Made by a program: the position numbers and the translations under genes. The notes below the pieces were generated by a model. The model made no database searches, was not told where the DNA came from, and saw only the letters and a list, made by a program, of their open reading frames with translations. 64,000 nucleotides of DNA, taken from positions 2,046,001 through 2,110,000 of the forward strand of contig NC_064679.1 of assembly GCF_023278565.1 (NCBI RefSeq). The letters are read 5' to 3'. Below, in pieces: positions 11,901 through 24,100 of this stretch (within the stretch, counting starts at the first letter, position 1; each line of letters starts with the position of its first letter). The stretch comes from Colletotrichum lupini. Lineage: Eukaryota; Ascomycota; Sordariomycetes; Glomerellales; Glomerellaceae.

Positions 11901-12338
11901 ATTCGTCTCTACTTCCTTGCCAAAAACTTCACCGACAAGAGTCTCGATGCGAACTTTTCCCTTGGTTTCTGTGTTTCCTCCATTGAGTGTAACTTGGCCA
12001 TCCTTACAGCATCTGCACCAGCTCTTTGGCCTCTGATTCGACGATGGATGCCTCAGCTGAAGTCTTCTAAGGACCAAGGTTATTATGAGCACCAGTATCA
12101 CACTGGTCAACAAGGATGGATTAGGACAGGTGATGGCCGCGAAGGCGCGTCTTCAAATGCCAACGGGGACATCGGTCTGAGAGGGATCAACATCAGGTAC
12201 ACCAAGACTGAAGCCCATTTCAGCGGCTCTTTTGCTCGAGACTCGGACGAGGAGTTGATGAGAGGTACTGGTATCATGCGAACAACCAACTTCAAGGTCA
12301 CACACGATGACGATGACCCACGGAGTGTGGCACAATAA

Positions 12339-12978
12339 CCACTGGAATGTATCATTCTATTCGCATCTCGCGAGATGCAGAAACTCATTCATGAGGAAAT
12401 TGATGGGTTGTAGGGAGGTAGGGGTCTCATGGTTTATTTTTATGACGACTCTTAGTGTCTTGATGTATGGTTTCCTACATGTTCAATTTTTTATCATTTA
12501 CTTGTCGTGACCCAAACTGAAACAATTCCTTGTTAGGAAAGAAGGTGGATTTTCGATGCAAAATTTTTCCAAAAGTAGTGTGTTTCTATAAATCCAGCTA
12601 CCTGTTGTGTACCTGACTAGTCATCATGCGGTTCATTCTATAAGGGCATCACTAGAGGCTGACCGGACCCATAGTAATGAACTCTGAGGCTCCATGTATA
12701 AACAGAAAACGGTTACTGATACAATGCTTCCTCACACCTGTTCTGAAGTCAAGTATCGAGCGAGGCCTCATGATAATCCTGTTCGGGGGTTTTTGCTATC
12801 CTTGAAGTTCCCCTTACTTAAGCGGCTCCAGAGAGTCTCAACGTGCCTTACCTCAAGTAAGAATTTCCATCCCCGATCGCGTGGGCCAAGTGGAGCAAAT
12901 GGTAGCAGGTACGGCAGACTGCAAGAGGCACTCTGCCAAAACACTTTTTTCATATGTCAAAGCAGAAATCGTATTTTA
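12339..12978. other. non-coding flank between the split gene and the AT-rich block
   Basis: About 640 bp of normal-composition DNA without RIP signature. It presumably contains the 3' UTR of the interrupted gene. Short frames on both strands show no domain. The change to AT-rich, CA/TG-depleted sequence is abrupt near 12979. Confidence 0.55.
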
Positions 12979-13619
12979 TAGTTACCCCACTACCTAAGAT
13001 AGGGTCTAAACTAATATAATAACTTATAAATAGGGGTTATAAAGATTTATAGCTTAAGAAATATTTTAATTTCGTAATATATTAAACTATATAATAATAT
13101 ATAAAATTATATAATATCGTACCCCAATATAAAAATTTTTTTTTTTTATAATTTTATTATAAAAATAACTACTACTTTTTACCCTCTTATAAATAAAAAT
13201 CACTCTTTATTTAAGTTATTAAACTAATAGCTCGCTTATAAATATTATAATATAAATTTATAATAATTTCTAATCTTTATATAAAACGTTACTAAACTAA
13301 TTAACCTTACGATACTTTTTATAAAACTATTTTAAAACGACTAATTAATAATAATACTTATATAGGCTCTGCCTTTTTTATATAATAAGAACGTATAAAC
13401 GTTTAAGCCTCGATATTAATAAAATCTTTTTTTATAAGCTTAAAAAAGTAAGAACGAAGTATTTAATAAATAAAAAAGGAGCTAAAGTAATTATTAATAA
13501 TTAATATCTCTATTATATTATATAACGTATCCTTTTTTAAAAACGAACTTAATAATTTCTAAATAACGACTTATACTAACGTCTTGGTTATTAAGAAGTT
13601 TATTAAAAAGATTTAGTTT
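12979..13619. repeat. left part of an older RIP-degraded AT-rich sequence
   Basis: Very AT-rich DNA with almost no CA or TG dinucleotides and no open frame. It lies directly outside the left LTR of the gypsy element and is similar in texture to the DNA beyond the right LTR (19915 onward). The simplest reading is one older repeat interrupted by the gypsy insertion. Its family cannot be recognised by eye. Confidence 0.6.
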
Positions 13620-13831
13620 TGTTACGAAAGGGAACTCGAGGCAGGTCGGAACGCTACTATATTAACCTAATAGACGTAACTTAACGTAAAGAGGGAAAAA
13701 GTAGACTAGTGGGTAGAATCTAGGGCGCTAGGCTTTTAGGCCTAGCGGTCTAGTAGTTACGTAACCTATAGGGGGTCCGTTAAGTACCTAAGGCCTAGGC
13801 GCCAAGGGGCCTAGTGCCTAGCGCCGTAATA
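13620..13831 (-). repeat. LTR (3' LTR in element orientation)
   Basis: A 212-bp repeat starting TGTTACG and ending CGTAATA on the plus strand. The terminal inverted repeat TGTTACG/CGTAACA is evident once a C-to-T change at the end is allowed for. It differs from the other LTR at about 13 positions counted by eye, all transitions. Confidence 0.93.
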
Positions 13832-13834
13832 TTA

Positions 13835-13847
13835 CCCCCCCCTCCGG
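13835..13847 (-). other. polypurine tract of the gypsy element
   Basis: On the minus strand a G-rich run (CCGGAGGGGGGGG) lies three bases inside the LTR. This is where plus-strand DNA synthesis of LTR retrotransposons is primed. It fixes the element's transcription as minus. Confidence 0.7.
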
Positions 13848-16800
13848 CACAAAAGGTACTATCCGTAGCGCTTAATTCCCTATTCTAACCCTCCGTAATT
13901 ACCTCCCGTAAGCCCATAATAAGGGCGGCTACTACGTTATTATCGGCCCGTAGTAAGGCTAGGCTATTACTAGCCGCTACCTCTATTTATAATACGAGGT
14001 TCTTTAATAGTCCCGTAGCCGTTAGGTATTACTTATAGAACGCTTATAGGGCTGCCGGCGTATAGTAAAAGCTCTTTACGTCGTACTACGTAGGGTCCTT
14101 ATTATACCCTTTTTAATCGGCTTAGTATTATAGCTTATTATACTATACTTACGATTTAATTACTTACGAGACCTTATACTCGGGCTCGTTAGAGCTATAG
14201 AGGATCGGCGGCGGGGGGTCTTAGTATTATCTAAGTAGGGGGTCCTCTATAGCCTTTCTTAGCTTATTTAAGTAAAAGACTAGGTAAGCTTTACTCTTTA
14301 TAAGTAGTTTTATAATCTATATACTACCTAGGCTAGCGCTAGTAATAAGCTAGGGGCTAGCCTAGGGCTATCGTAGTTTATTAGCGTCTTAGGTCTTTTA
14401 GTAAGATACGTTTATAAATACCTTATTATTAATTTTTAAGTCGTTAGGCCGTTAGTAATAGTTAGCGTACTTTTGGTATCTCGTTTAGGTAACCCCTATA
14501 TTACCTCTAGCGATCTCCTAGGCCTCGTAGATACCTTAGGCTATTTTCTAAGCCTTAGTGCGATTAAGCTTCTTCTTAGTTAAGTTAAAGCGTTAGGTTC
14601 TAGCGGCCTAGTTAAAAAATAGTCGAGGCTAGCGGCCGAATTCGACCTCGTAGGGTAATAGTCCCGTAGTTTTACTAAATTAGGCTGCGTAGGCAAAGTT
14701 TATTATAAGTAATATATCGCTTTAGTTATTTTAGTAGTAGTTAACTAAGGGTCGTAGCTACTAGAGGATATATTAGTTTAAGATCTCTATTTAACCGTCT
14801 ATCTACGGGTAGTTTATTATTAATAACTATAATTTAATATTATAAAGCCTATATAGCTCCCCCTAGAAGTCTAATATAAACTAAGGACCGTGGTTAGAAA
14901 TAATAGTCTTAAGTAGCCCGAAGATTAGTAATACTCGTTCGTAGAACATCTTACTTATATCCCGCGCGGTAGTAGTTTTATAATAGGGTATTAATATAGC
15001 TCTTTTGCCTAATCTATTGACTATAATATATATCGTATCGTAGCCCTTCTAGTCGGGGGGCACCGTTATAAAGTCTATTAAAATGTGCTATTACGGGTAG
15101 TTAAGTATAAGTAGAGGCCTTAGCTCCCCCGGGGGCCTATCGCGGGGCTTCTAAGAGCGACGGTATATATAGTAGTTTCTAACGTATAAATAAATATTTA
15201 CTATAAGGCTAGGTTAGTAGTACCGTTACTTAATTATTTTAACTACTTTATTACGCCCCGGGTGCGCTAGGAGCCTCTGTTTATATACCTCTCGGATGAC
15301 TATAGTACGTAAATTATCCTCTTCGGGTATAACGAGCTTACTATTTATTATAAGTAATCTATTATCTTAAATTTTTTAGCGCTCGCGGCCCTTGGCTACT
15401 AGTGCTCGTATTAGGGTAAGCGATATTATTATTAGGTCGCGGTTAAGCTTTAATACTTTTTTAACTAATAGGTATCCCTAAAGCTCGTCCTCTAGCGTAA
15501 GGGCCCTAACTACGAGCTCGGGCTACTATACTACGTTCTCTAATAGCGCTCGTAGCTCGGTAGTAATATTTAGCGATAGTAGCTCTAGCGGTAGTAGGAC
15601 CTAGGTTTAGTTAGCCTCTTTTAGTACCTATTAAGTCCTAATATCCTCGTTCTTTTTTAATAGAGCGTCAGCGAGTATATTTTCCTACCCTAGGCGATAC
15701 TAAATTTAAAAGTTAAAGTCGGCTAGGGCGCTAGCCTAGCGGGCCTGTTATAGGTTAAGGAGACGCTTTGTTATAAAGAATAGGAGCGGCTAATAGTTTA
15801 TAATAATATCGAACTTTTAGTAATAGCTAACTAGTTTTGCGCGCTACTCTTCTAAATAAACTATTATTATTAGTATTTTTTTATTATATATAGCGTAGTT
15901 AAGCTCCGCGCCGTTTATAGTCTTTAAGTAGAACGCTATGGGGTACTATAGGCTATTGTTTATTTACCGTTAGACTAGGGCTCTAGTATATACCGAGTCT
16001 AACGCGTTAGTCTCTAAATATATAAGTAGCTCGGGCCTAAAGTAACGGAGTATAGGCGCCGTTATAAGGGCTAGTTTTAGCGCTTTAAACGCGGTATCGT
16101 AATTAATATTAAATTAAAAGGGTACGCCTTTACTAATTAGCTTCGTTAGTAATCTAGCTAGGCGCCCGTAGTCCTTTATAAACCTCTTATAGAAATTATA
16201 GAAGCTAAGGAACGATTAGATACCCTTAAGTAATATAAGCGGCTTTTAGTTCTTTATAATAGAGACCTTGTTTTTATTAAGTTATATACTATTAGTGCTA
16301 ATAACGAAACCTAAGTACTTCGTAATAGTAATGCTAAATTCGCACTTTTTAATATCGGCCTATAATTTAGCTTTTCGTAGGCAATTTAGTACCCTCGTAA
16401 CGTGCTCGTAGTGCTATAGGGGGTTGTCTAAGAAGATTAGGATGTCGTTTATGTACGTAGTATAGAAATCGTCTAGGTACTTTATTAGTACGTCGTTTAT
16501 ATATTGCTAGTACGTAGCTAGCCTATTATAGAGGCTAAAGGGTAGTACTTTATATTTATATACCCCGTAGTAAGTACGGAAGGTTGTAAGGTTTTTTAAA
16601 GTAGGGTCGAGGCGGATGCGGTAGAAGGCTTATTTAATATTGAGTTTAGTAAATACTTTAGCTCGGCTTAGCTGCGTTAGCGTCTTATTAATTAGAGGTA
16701 GAGGGTACCGATCCTTTTTTATAATCTCGTTTAGCTTCTTAAAGTCGATATAGAATTATAGGCTACCGTCGTGTTTCTTAACGAATAGTATAGGCGATAT

Positions 16801-19702
16801 AAAGGGCGCGTTACTAGGCTTAATAAATCCTTTATAAAAGTACTTTAGAAAGTAGGCTCTAGTTACCTTTAGCTTAGGTACCGATTATTTATAAAGGGGG
16901 TAGTAGGTAAGCTTTTCTTAGCCTCCCTTTACGAGCTCTATTTTATAGTTATAGCTATAGTATAGCGCTAGCGTATTACTTACTACTTTACTAAAAACGT
17001 CGGTCTAAGGCTTTAGTACCTTTAAAAGCTTTATAATAATGAGGTCTCGGGTCTCTTAATTATTGCCTTTTAGGGGGTCCTCCTGTCCTGCCTACTTATC
17101 CTCGATTATATAATTTAGCTCGTATAGTAATATAAAGCTTAGCTTAACGTCCTCGCGCTTTAAGTTAATTTTAAACGCTAGGGCGCTAATAAAAGCGATA
17201 TTAAGGGTAGTATTAGCTCCTTTATACTAAGTAGAGGTCTACGCGGGTTTAGTTTTTTTTAGAGGGGTCAATAGCGTATTAGTAAGCGCGCAATTTATTT
17301 CCTAAGTATTTTTAATATCGTTAAACCGCTATATATATCGGTCTCGCGAGCCCTATAGTTAATAAAGTATTTTAGTAAGTTTAGGTAGTGCCCGCTTTTT
17401 TTATAATTATTTGTCGTACCGTGCTATGTCTATTTTAAATATCTCTTACCGTCGCTCGGTATCGATTTAGTATTATACGTCGATAACCTTAGGGGTATAT
17501 AGGTCCTCTATATCCTTAATAATAGTAGAGGGGGTGTCTTATAGTAGTAGATCCTCGGGCTATACTAGGCGCTTATAGTATATATTTAGGTTAACTCTAT
17601 AGTACTTAAACCACTTCCGCCCTAAAATTAGGTCGTAGCGCCCTATATTAAGTTAGAGTAGGGGTATTTTTAAGAGGACCTAGCGGTTAATATATAAGTT
17701 AGTAATTTATATTATACTAACGTCTTCTAATCGCTTGTTATTAAATTTAGTAATAGGGATAGGGCGTAGTAATTTATTAAATAGGGCTGCGCAGAATTCT
17801 TATAGTAATAGGGTTACGTAGTTATTTATAAATCCGTACTTATTAACTCCCGTATTAAATAAGGCTTTTAAGTAAATTCTATATTTATTAAATACTATTA
17901 TAAGCTCGATCTCGAGAGGTTACCCCCTTATAAGATCCTATAGGTTTACTAAATAAATTACTAATTTTCCGTCTTTATACTTATCCTCTAACTAGGAAGT
18001 TACTTATACTAGGGGGCTTAGTTTTCTAAGTCCGAGACGTACTATTTATTAGTAGTATCTATAGCTATTATAATAATATCTAGCTTCTTAAAATAGTCCC
18101 GGGAGACGTAGCTAGGCTCGCTATAAATAAAATAAGTACCGCTATCTTTAAGCTTTTAATATAGAGCCTTAGGGATAGTCTTGTAGCCTATAGTTTAGCC
18201 GTGGGTATTCTATTTAATAATATTACTACCTCTACCTCCTCTTTTAGTAGGGGCGGTATAAGTAGGTATAGTGCTCTTAGGGGCCCTATTATTAGTTAAC
18301 GGGGGCTATATTATATTAGTAAGCTAAGTAACGTACTTAGTATACTTTTAGAAGGTTACGTCCTTATCTAGGTACTTCGAGATAGCCTAGTTTTAGAAGT
18401 AGATCGGGAGCTTATTATAAAAGCGGCGCTTTTACTAGGACTTAGGGAGCTTATTAACGCGGGCGAGCTTTACGAAAATAGAGCGCTTCTAATAGACGTC
18501 CTTAAGGGTAATAGAGAGGGCGTCTAGCTTCTAACTAGCGTCGTTTATTACGGTAGGGCTAGTATAGGCCGATTTAAGCTTATATAGTAACTAGTTTATT
18601 ATAATAATCTTATTAAAGGCTAGTATAGGGTAAATAAACTTTGCCGCGGTACTACTAACCTTACTAATAACGTACTTTAAGTAGTATCTATCGGTACTAA
18701 AGTTCGCGTTCTTAAGGCGCTTCGTAATATACTAGAGCTAGTAAGGGAACTTTAGCCCCTTATCGTCGACGTTACTTATAAAAATAAGAACGTTAGGTAT
18801 TTTAAATTTATAAGAGGGCTAGTATACCGAGGCTAGTATATTCTCGCGGCTACCCTATACCTCAAGTCTAGTAAGGCGCTACTTTAGTATACGGTAGGTA
18901 TTATTTTTATGCTTATTATTACTAATACTAGCTATAGAGCTGTTTTTTAATTACTTAACGCGCTCACTAAGCGCGGTATTAGTACAAAGGGCGCGGTCTA
19001 ACTACTTCTTAGTATTCTAAAGCTTTATAATAATAGTATATATAACCTTAATATTTTCCTTAGTTATTTCATAGAGCCGCTCGGTGCTATTACTTAGCTA
19101 GCTAACTATAGAGATAAGTACCTATTTAAAGTAGTACTAGGTAGTGCGTATCTTTAGCTAGCTCTCGACCTAGGCCTAGAGGGTAACGCCCTTATCCTAA
19201 TCGTATAGGTCCTAAATAAACTTAAGGTTAGCGTCGTGCTACTTAGTATTACTAAAGAGACCCTCGTTACGAATCTAAATAGGGGACGCGAGCTTATTAT
19301 TAACGTAATAGAGGTACTTAAGTCGATTAGCTTACGTAATAGAGGGTAGGAGTTACTCTACGGGCTAATTAAAAAGGTCGACCTCGGGGTTAAATATACG
19401 GAGTTTAGTATTCTTATTAGTACCTATAACGCTTTAGTATTACTCGTATAAGCGGCGACCTTATTAAAAATTATTAATACGAAGAGATATTTACCCTCCT
19501 TAGCTCTTATCTTAGACTATAGTATTTAGTAAAGGGGGTATATATTTAAGGAGTATTAATTACTTTACGCGGTTAATTAGTTAGCTATTACTCGGCGTTA
19601 TACTTCTTCTTAATAAGGGTAGCTATTTACTATAGCGGATTAAATAGGTTAAGATATTATCGTTCTATTTTTAGAAAAGGAATTATAATAGACGTTAAGT
19701 AG

Positions 19703-19914
19703 TATTACGAAAGGGAACTCGAGGCAAGTCGGAACGCTACTATATTAACTTAATAAACGTAACTTAACGTAAAGAGGGAAAAAGTAGACTAGTAGGCGGA
19801 ATCTAAGGCGCTAGGCTTTTGGGCCCAGCGGTCTAGTAGTTACGTAACCTATAGGAGGTCCGTTAGGTACCTAAGGCCTAGGCGCTAAGGGGCCTAGTGC
19901 CTAGCGCCGTAATA
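19703..19914 (-). repeat. LTR (5' LTR in element orientation)
   Basis: A 212-bp direct repeat of 13620-13831 with no length difference. The first dinucleotide reads TA instead of TG, a typical RIP change. This copy should hold the element's promoter, which on the minus strand would start pol-sense transcription into the body. Confidence 0.93.
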
Positions 19915-22900
19915 GTTTAATTACTTCTTAACGTTTATTTTATATTAAGATATAATACGATCTATTATTTTATATTTTATAATAAATTAGTAAATTCTTT
20001 TAATAAAATAAATAATATTTCTAATTAATATAAAGAATCCTTACGATATTTTAGAGTATTATAAAGTAGTATATAAAGTTATAAGTTTAAAAAGATTCCT
20101 TTTTAAAGCTACGATCTTATATAAAAAAAAAATTACTAACTTTTTATTATTTCTTAAACTAGAATTAAGTTATTAATTATTAAACCTTAGTTAGTAAAAA
20201 AGGGAAAAGGTCGTATAAAGCTAATTATAACTAAAACTTTAAGCAAAACGACGTAGAGAAATATTTTAAAAATACGGCTTTTAATAAGTATTAATATTAA
20301 ACTAACGATAAAAATTAAAAAGGAATTATTAGTTAAGTAAAAAAAAGAGATTATTAAAAAGGAAGTAAAGGTTAAGAAAAAGGTTAAAAAAATAAAAACG
20401 ATAAAAAAGACGAGATTATAATAATTCGATAAGAAAATAAAGTTTATAATAATAAACAACTTAGTATATTATAAGGATAAAAACGAGCATTTTTATTAAT
20501 AAATAGTTTAAAATAAACTATAATTATATTTATAATTCCTCTTCGTCCTTAGTATCGCTCGTAATTACAAAGCTATTTAATATTCTAAGATTAATTCTAA
20601 AGTCTTCTAATCTTTGTTTAAAAAACTTATATAATACTACCCTATAGTTTATTAAATAAAGTAACTTCTAATTAGAGCTTATTACGTATATACTATTTTA
20701 AATAAATACGAAAACATTAATACGTTTTAAAATAAAGATAATTAGCCTCGCTAAACTTCGTACTTTTAGCTAATATAATTAGGGAGCCCTTAATAATTAA
20801 GGTATAAATTTATAAATTAGCTTAAAGAAGATATATATCTAAATTATTACTATTTTAAATAGTATTTAATAGTTATTAAACTTAGTTTTAGTTAATCGGC
20901 TATATAAAGTCTTATATAGTTCGTAACGTAAGTTAATAATATAGTTATTATAACTAATTAGAAATAATATAAGGGCGACCTTTTTAATAACGAATTTAAT
21001 AAGAGTTCTAAATTTATATAAAGTTAATAAAATTAAAACGAATTAGTAATATATATATAAATAGAAGTATAATCTAATTAAAGAGTATATTTATATAAAA
21101 TAGCCCTTAGAACTTAAGTAGTTAGAAGTATTTTTATAAACGTAAGTATATTTATATATATTAAGATATATATTACTTATTTATTAATATACTAATTTAT
21201 TTTAATAAAAACGATTTTATTAACTCTTAATCTTAACGTTATAAATACTTTTACTAAAGATCTAATAATTACGGAATATAATTAGACTTTTTATTATTAA
21301 ATAGTATTATAAAAAGTAGTAATAAATACTAAATATAAGAACGGGTTTTTTCTCTCGGTTTAAACGAACTCGTAATAATATAAATCCCCGTTATTAAATA
21401 ACAGTAAAATATTATATAAGTATATTCTAAGATATATAAATAAAAACCCCTATATAAAACTATATAATAAACTATAAATAAGTATTAATACTAGTATAGA
21501 TCTTAAATCTAAATAGTAAAAGCTTATTATACGTATTTAAAAACTAAATATAATTTAGTTTAGGAGTTATAAACCCTTTATAATAGTACCTTATTTTACT
21601 TAACTAATCTTAAACTTATTATAAAAAGGTTTTATAATATATAAAGTAAAGTTTATCTTAGTTAATAATATAAGCTTATTAGCGAACTTATATATAAAAA
21701 TACTCTTTATTATACCCTTTAATATAGCGAATAACCTCTAGTATATTAAAAAAGAACTTTTTTAATTATTATTATATAATTACGAGCTATTTTAGTATTT
21801 ATTATTATTAAAACTAATTTTATTAACGAAGTATTAATCATTCTATAGCTATAATTATAAATCTTTTAAATTAAAATTAAAAAAGGATATCTTTATTATT
21901 TAAGTATTATTAAAAGAATAATTCTTAAATACGAATTAATAAATTTTTAAAAAAGACCGTACGCTCTTCTCGTTATAAGTCTTATTTCGTAAGTTAACGT
22001 TTAAAAGTTCGCTTTATAATTCTAGTATTAGAAACTATAAAGATATATATAATAATTATATTATAAGTCTAATTACTCTCTAACTTTATAATAATTACTA
22101 TTTAATATAATAAAAAATTAATATATAGTCGTACTATTTTAAGAAAGTAATAATATATAAAATAAGAAACTAAAAAAGAAATTTTAGATAAGAAGTAAAT
22201 ATTTATATATAATTATAATAATATATAAGGGTATCTTTTTACTTATAAAGTTTTATAAATATATATATAAAAATATAGACGCGTATAGGGATTTATAATA
22301 TTAAAAAGAATAGAAAAGTATATAACGATAATATATAATAAATAAAAGTTTTATAATTTTATTAAAAACGTTAAACTTTAGGGGGAGCCTTTATATAGTT
22401 AGTTACGGCCTTTTATAGGCTAAACTAAGCGCATATACTTTAGTTTATAATTAATAAGTACTTTACGACTCCGTAAGGGCCTTATTACCTAAGTATTAAG
22501 CCTAACCGTATTATATTTTAATATATACTTATATAAACTCCTATACTATACTATATAAAAATATTAAATTAATTACTTTCTACTTAGAGTTTATATAAGT
22601 TAATAATACTCCTTATAATCCTATATACTATTATATATACCCTCTTCGTTATTTTTAGCCTACTTAGCTACCTATTTAAGGGCTTTTATTATTATATAAA
22701 AGTATATAGTAGGGATAGTACTTAGAAACTTAAGTAGAGCGCCGATATAGACTTTATTATAACTTTTATAATTATAACTACGCTTAACGACTTTAATAAG
22801 TATATTACGAACTAATACGAATTATTAATAAACTATAAATAAATATAAAGTAGTATAGAGTAATATATAAGTAATAACGGGAGGTATAACGAGTATATAC

Positions 22901-24100
22901 TCGTATATAATAAATATATAATTATAATTAAAGTAGCTCTTATTTATAAAAGTAACGTAATTAATAAAAATGCCTTTACTAGCCTTATAACGAGCGTATA
23001 ACTTAGTACTAGTCTTAGCGTTATTAAATATAATTATTTAAATAATATCGGTAGCTTAAGTACGAGTTATAATAATATTTAAAAATATATAACGGCTATT
23101 CTTAGTAATCTTAAGGTTAAGCTTAATTTAACGCTAGGGCTAGATTATATAGGTTAATATAATAATATTAAATAGTATAGGGTAATATATACTAACTTAT
23201 ATAATACTAAGGTTATAGATCTAATAAAAAGTTTTTAAAAAAGAAAATAAAGAGCTTATAAATAATATAAGAATCCGTATAATAAAAAGCTATTATATAA
23301 AAGTATACGTATTAATAAAGAGGTAAGAGGTTATTTTATAAGACATAAGGTCGTTAGGGTACTATATAAGTTAGTATATAGGGACCGTTAAGAACTATAT
23401 ACCCTTAATATAGGCTAGAACGCTATATTAAGTATTTATTATAAGTATTATACGGCGTATACGATTATTAAAAAAGGGAGTATCCTATATAAAATTATTA
23501 ATATATATACGTAAATAGTTAATACTAAAAAAAAAAGTAAAAAAAAAGAATTAAATTATAAATAAGTATATATACGTAATTATACTTATAATTGCGTATA
23601 TATTAGCCTAAGAAAAAGTATAATTACTAATTAATAAAAATTATATTAATAATTGCGTATAAAATTGCCTAATTATACTTAATTAATATTTCTAATTAGC
23701 AAATCGTAAATATTATACTTATAATTACGTATATAATTAGGTAATAGTAATAAAAATAAAGTAAAAAAGGGTATAAAGTATAATAAGGCAAAATATAGTC
23801 GCTAATAAGTAACTATAGGAGCATAAGTAAATTACTTACCTTATTTAAAAAATATTAGGTTAGTTAAGAGGAAAGGGAAATTAATTAGTAATAGAAATTA
23901 GTAAGGAAGATATACCCCCTAGCTACCTTACTTTTACTAAGTAGTATAACCGCCCTTATATAATTACTATTACCTATAGTTTTAAATAATTCCTTATAAT
24001 AATATATAGGATTTATTATAATATTTATTTATATATATAAGAAAGTCGCGCTATTAATACCTTAAATTTACGGTAGCCGTAGGTCTATTAAAAAGAACGG
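19915..24100. repeat. RIP-degraded AT-rich block, family unidentified
   Basis: About 4.2 kb that is even more AT-rich than the gypsy body, with long A and T runs and almost no CA or TG. One chance open frame (minus 20187-20459) encodes only an F/I/L-rich product created by AT bias and is not a gene. The texture matches 12979-13619 on the other side of the gypsy element, suggesting the gypsy inserted into this older material. Composition returns to normal at about 24100. I could not find terminal repeats or transposase motifs that assign it to a class. Confidence 0.65.
23581..23739. repeat. short AT-rich direct repeats
   Basis: The unit TATACTTATAATTRCGTATA occurs at 23581-23600 and again at 23714-23733. 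A partial related copy (AATTGCGTATAAAATTGCC) lies between them. This could be remains of transposon subterminal repeats or AT-bias coincidence; the shared CG inside the unit makes chance less likely. Confidence 0.45.

Larger units (their letters stand above)
8429..12338 (+). pseudogene. rhodopsin-domain (PTH11-like) integral membrane protein, split by a LINE insertion
   Basis: The host gene is 8429-8558, 8617-8679, 8746-9196, 9263-9281 and, beyond the insertion, 11901-12338. Leaving out the transposon and one copy of the target-site duplication, these segments keep one frame for 366 residues. The family is recognisable from an extracellular N-terminus, several membrane helices, the LGWDD pair typical of the fungal rhodopsin domain, a CTPIEKNW loop, and a last helix followed by AILTASAPALWPLIRRW. 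The tail is hydrophilic. Such proteins are predicted seven-helix membrane proteins, some acting in surface sensing. The break falls in exon 4 at the codons just before the IRLYF helix, so no full-length product is expected. The intron-3 donor is GTCTGC, non-standard but required by the phase and by the family sequence. The flanking exons are free of RIP mutations and otherwise intact, which suggests recent disruption. Confidence 0.85.
13620..19914 (-). mobile_element. complete but dead Ty3/gypsy LTR retrotransposon, RIP-mutated
   Basis: A 6295-bp element with two 212-bp LTRs, transcribed on the minus strand. Orientation is shown by a purine-rich polypurine tract next to the LTR at 13620-13831 and by pol remnants. 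Reverse transcriptase is recognisable on the minus strand near 16430-16490 (YLDDF followed by YINDILIF). Further along the element is an integrase core (IDFITVPPD near 15060-15085, then a SNHGPQF remnant of the SDRGPQF motif near 14880-14910). RT before integrase is the gypsy order. Regions corresponding to gag and protease should lie at 17.4-19.7 kb, but I could not delimit them. Every frame is broken by many TAG and TAA stops. The four bases GTTT flank both ends, a plausible target-site duplication. Nothing here should be translatable. Confidence 0.9.

Noticed and set aside
20187..20459. 90-codon minus-strand frame with strongly hydrophobic product
   Set aside because: It lies inside RIP-degraded AT-rich DNA. 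The F/I/L-rich product follows directly from base composition and the frame is not a membrane-protein gene.
12979..24100. AT-rich block as a centromere or replication origin
   Set aside because: RIP of repeats explains the composition and a gypsy element fills half of it. Size and sequence alone give no support for a centromere.
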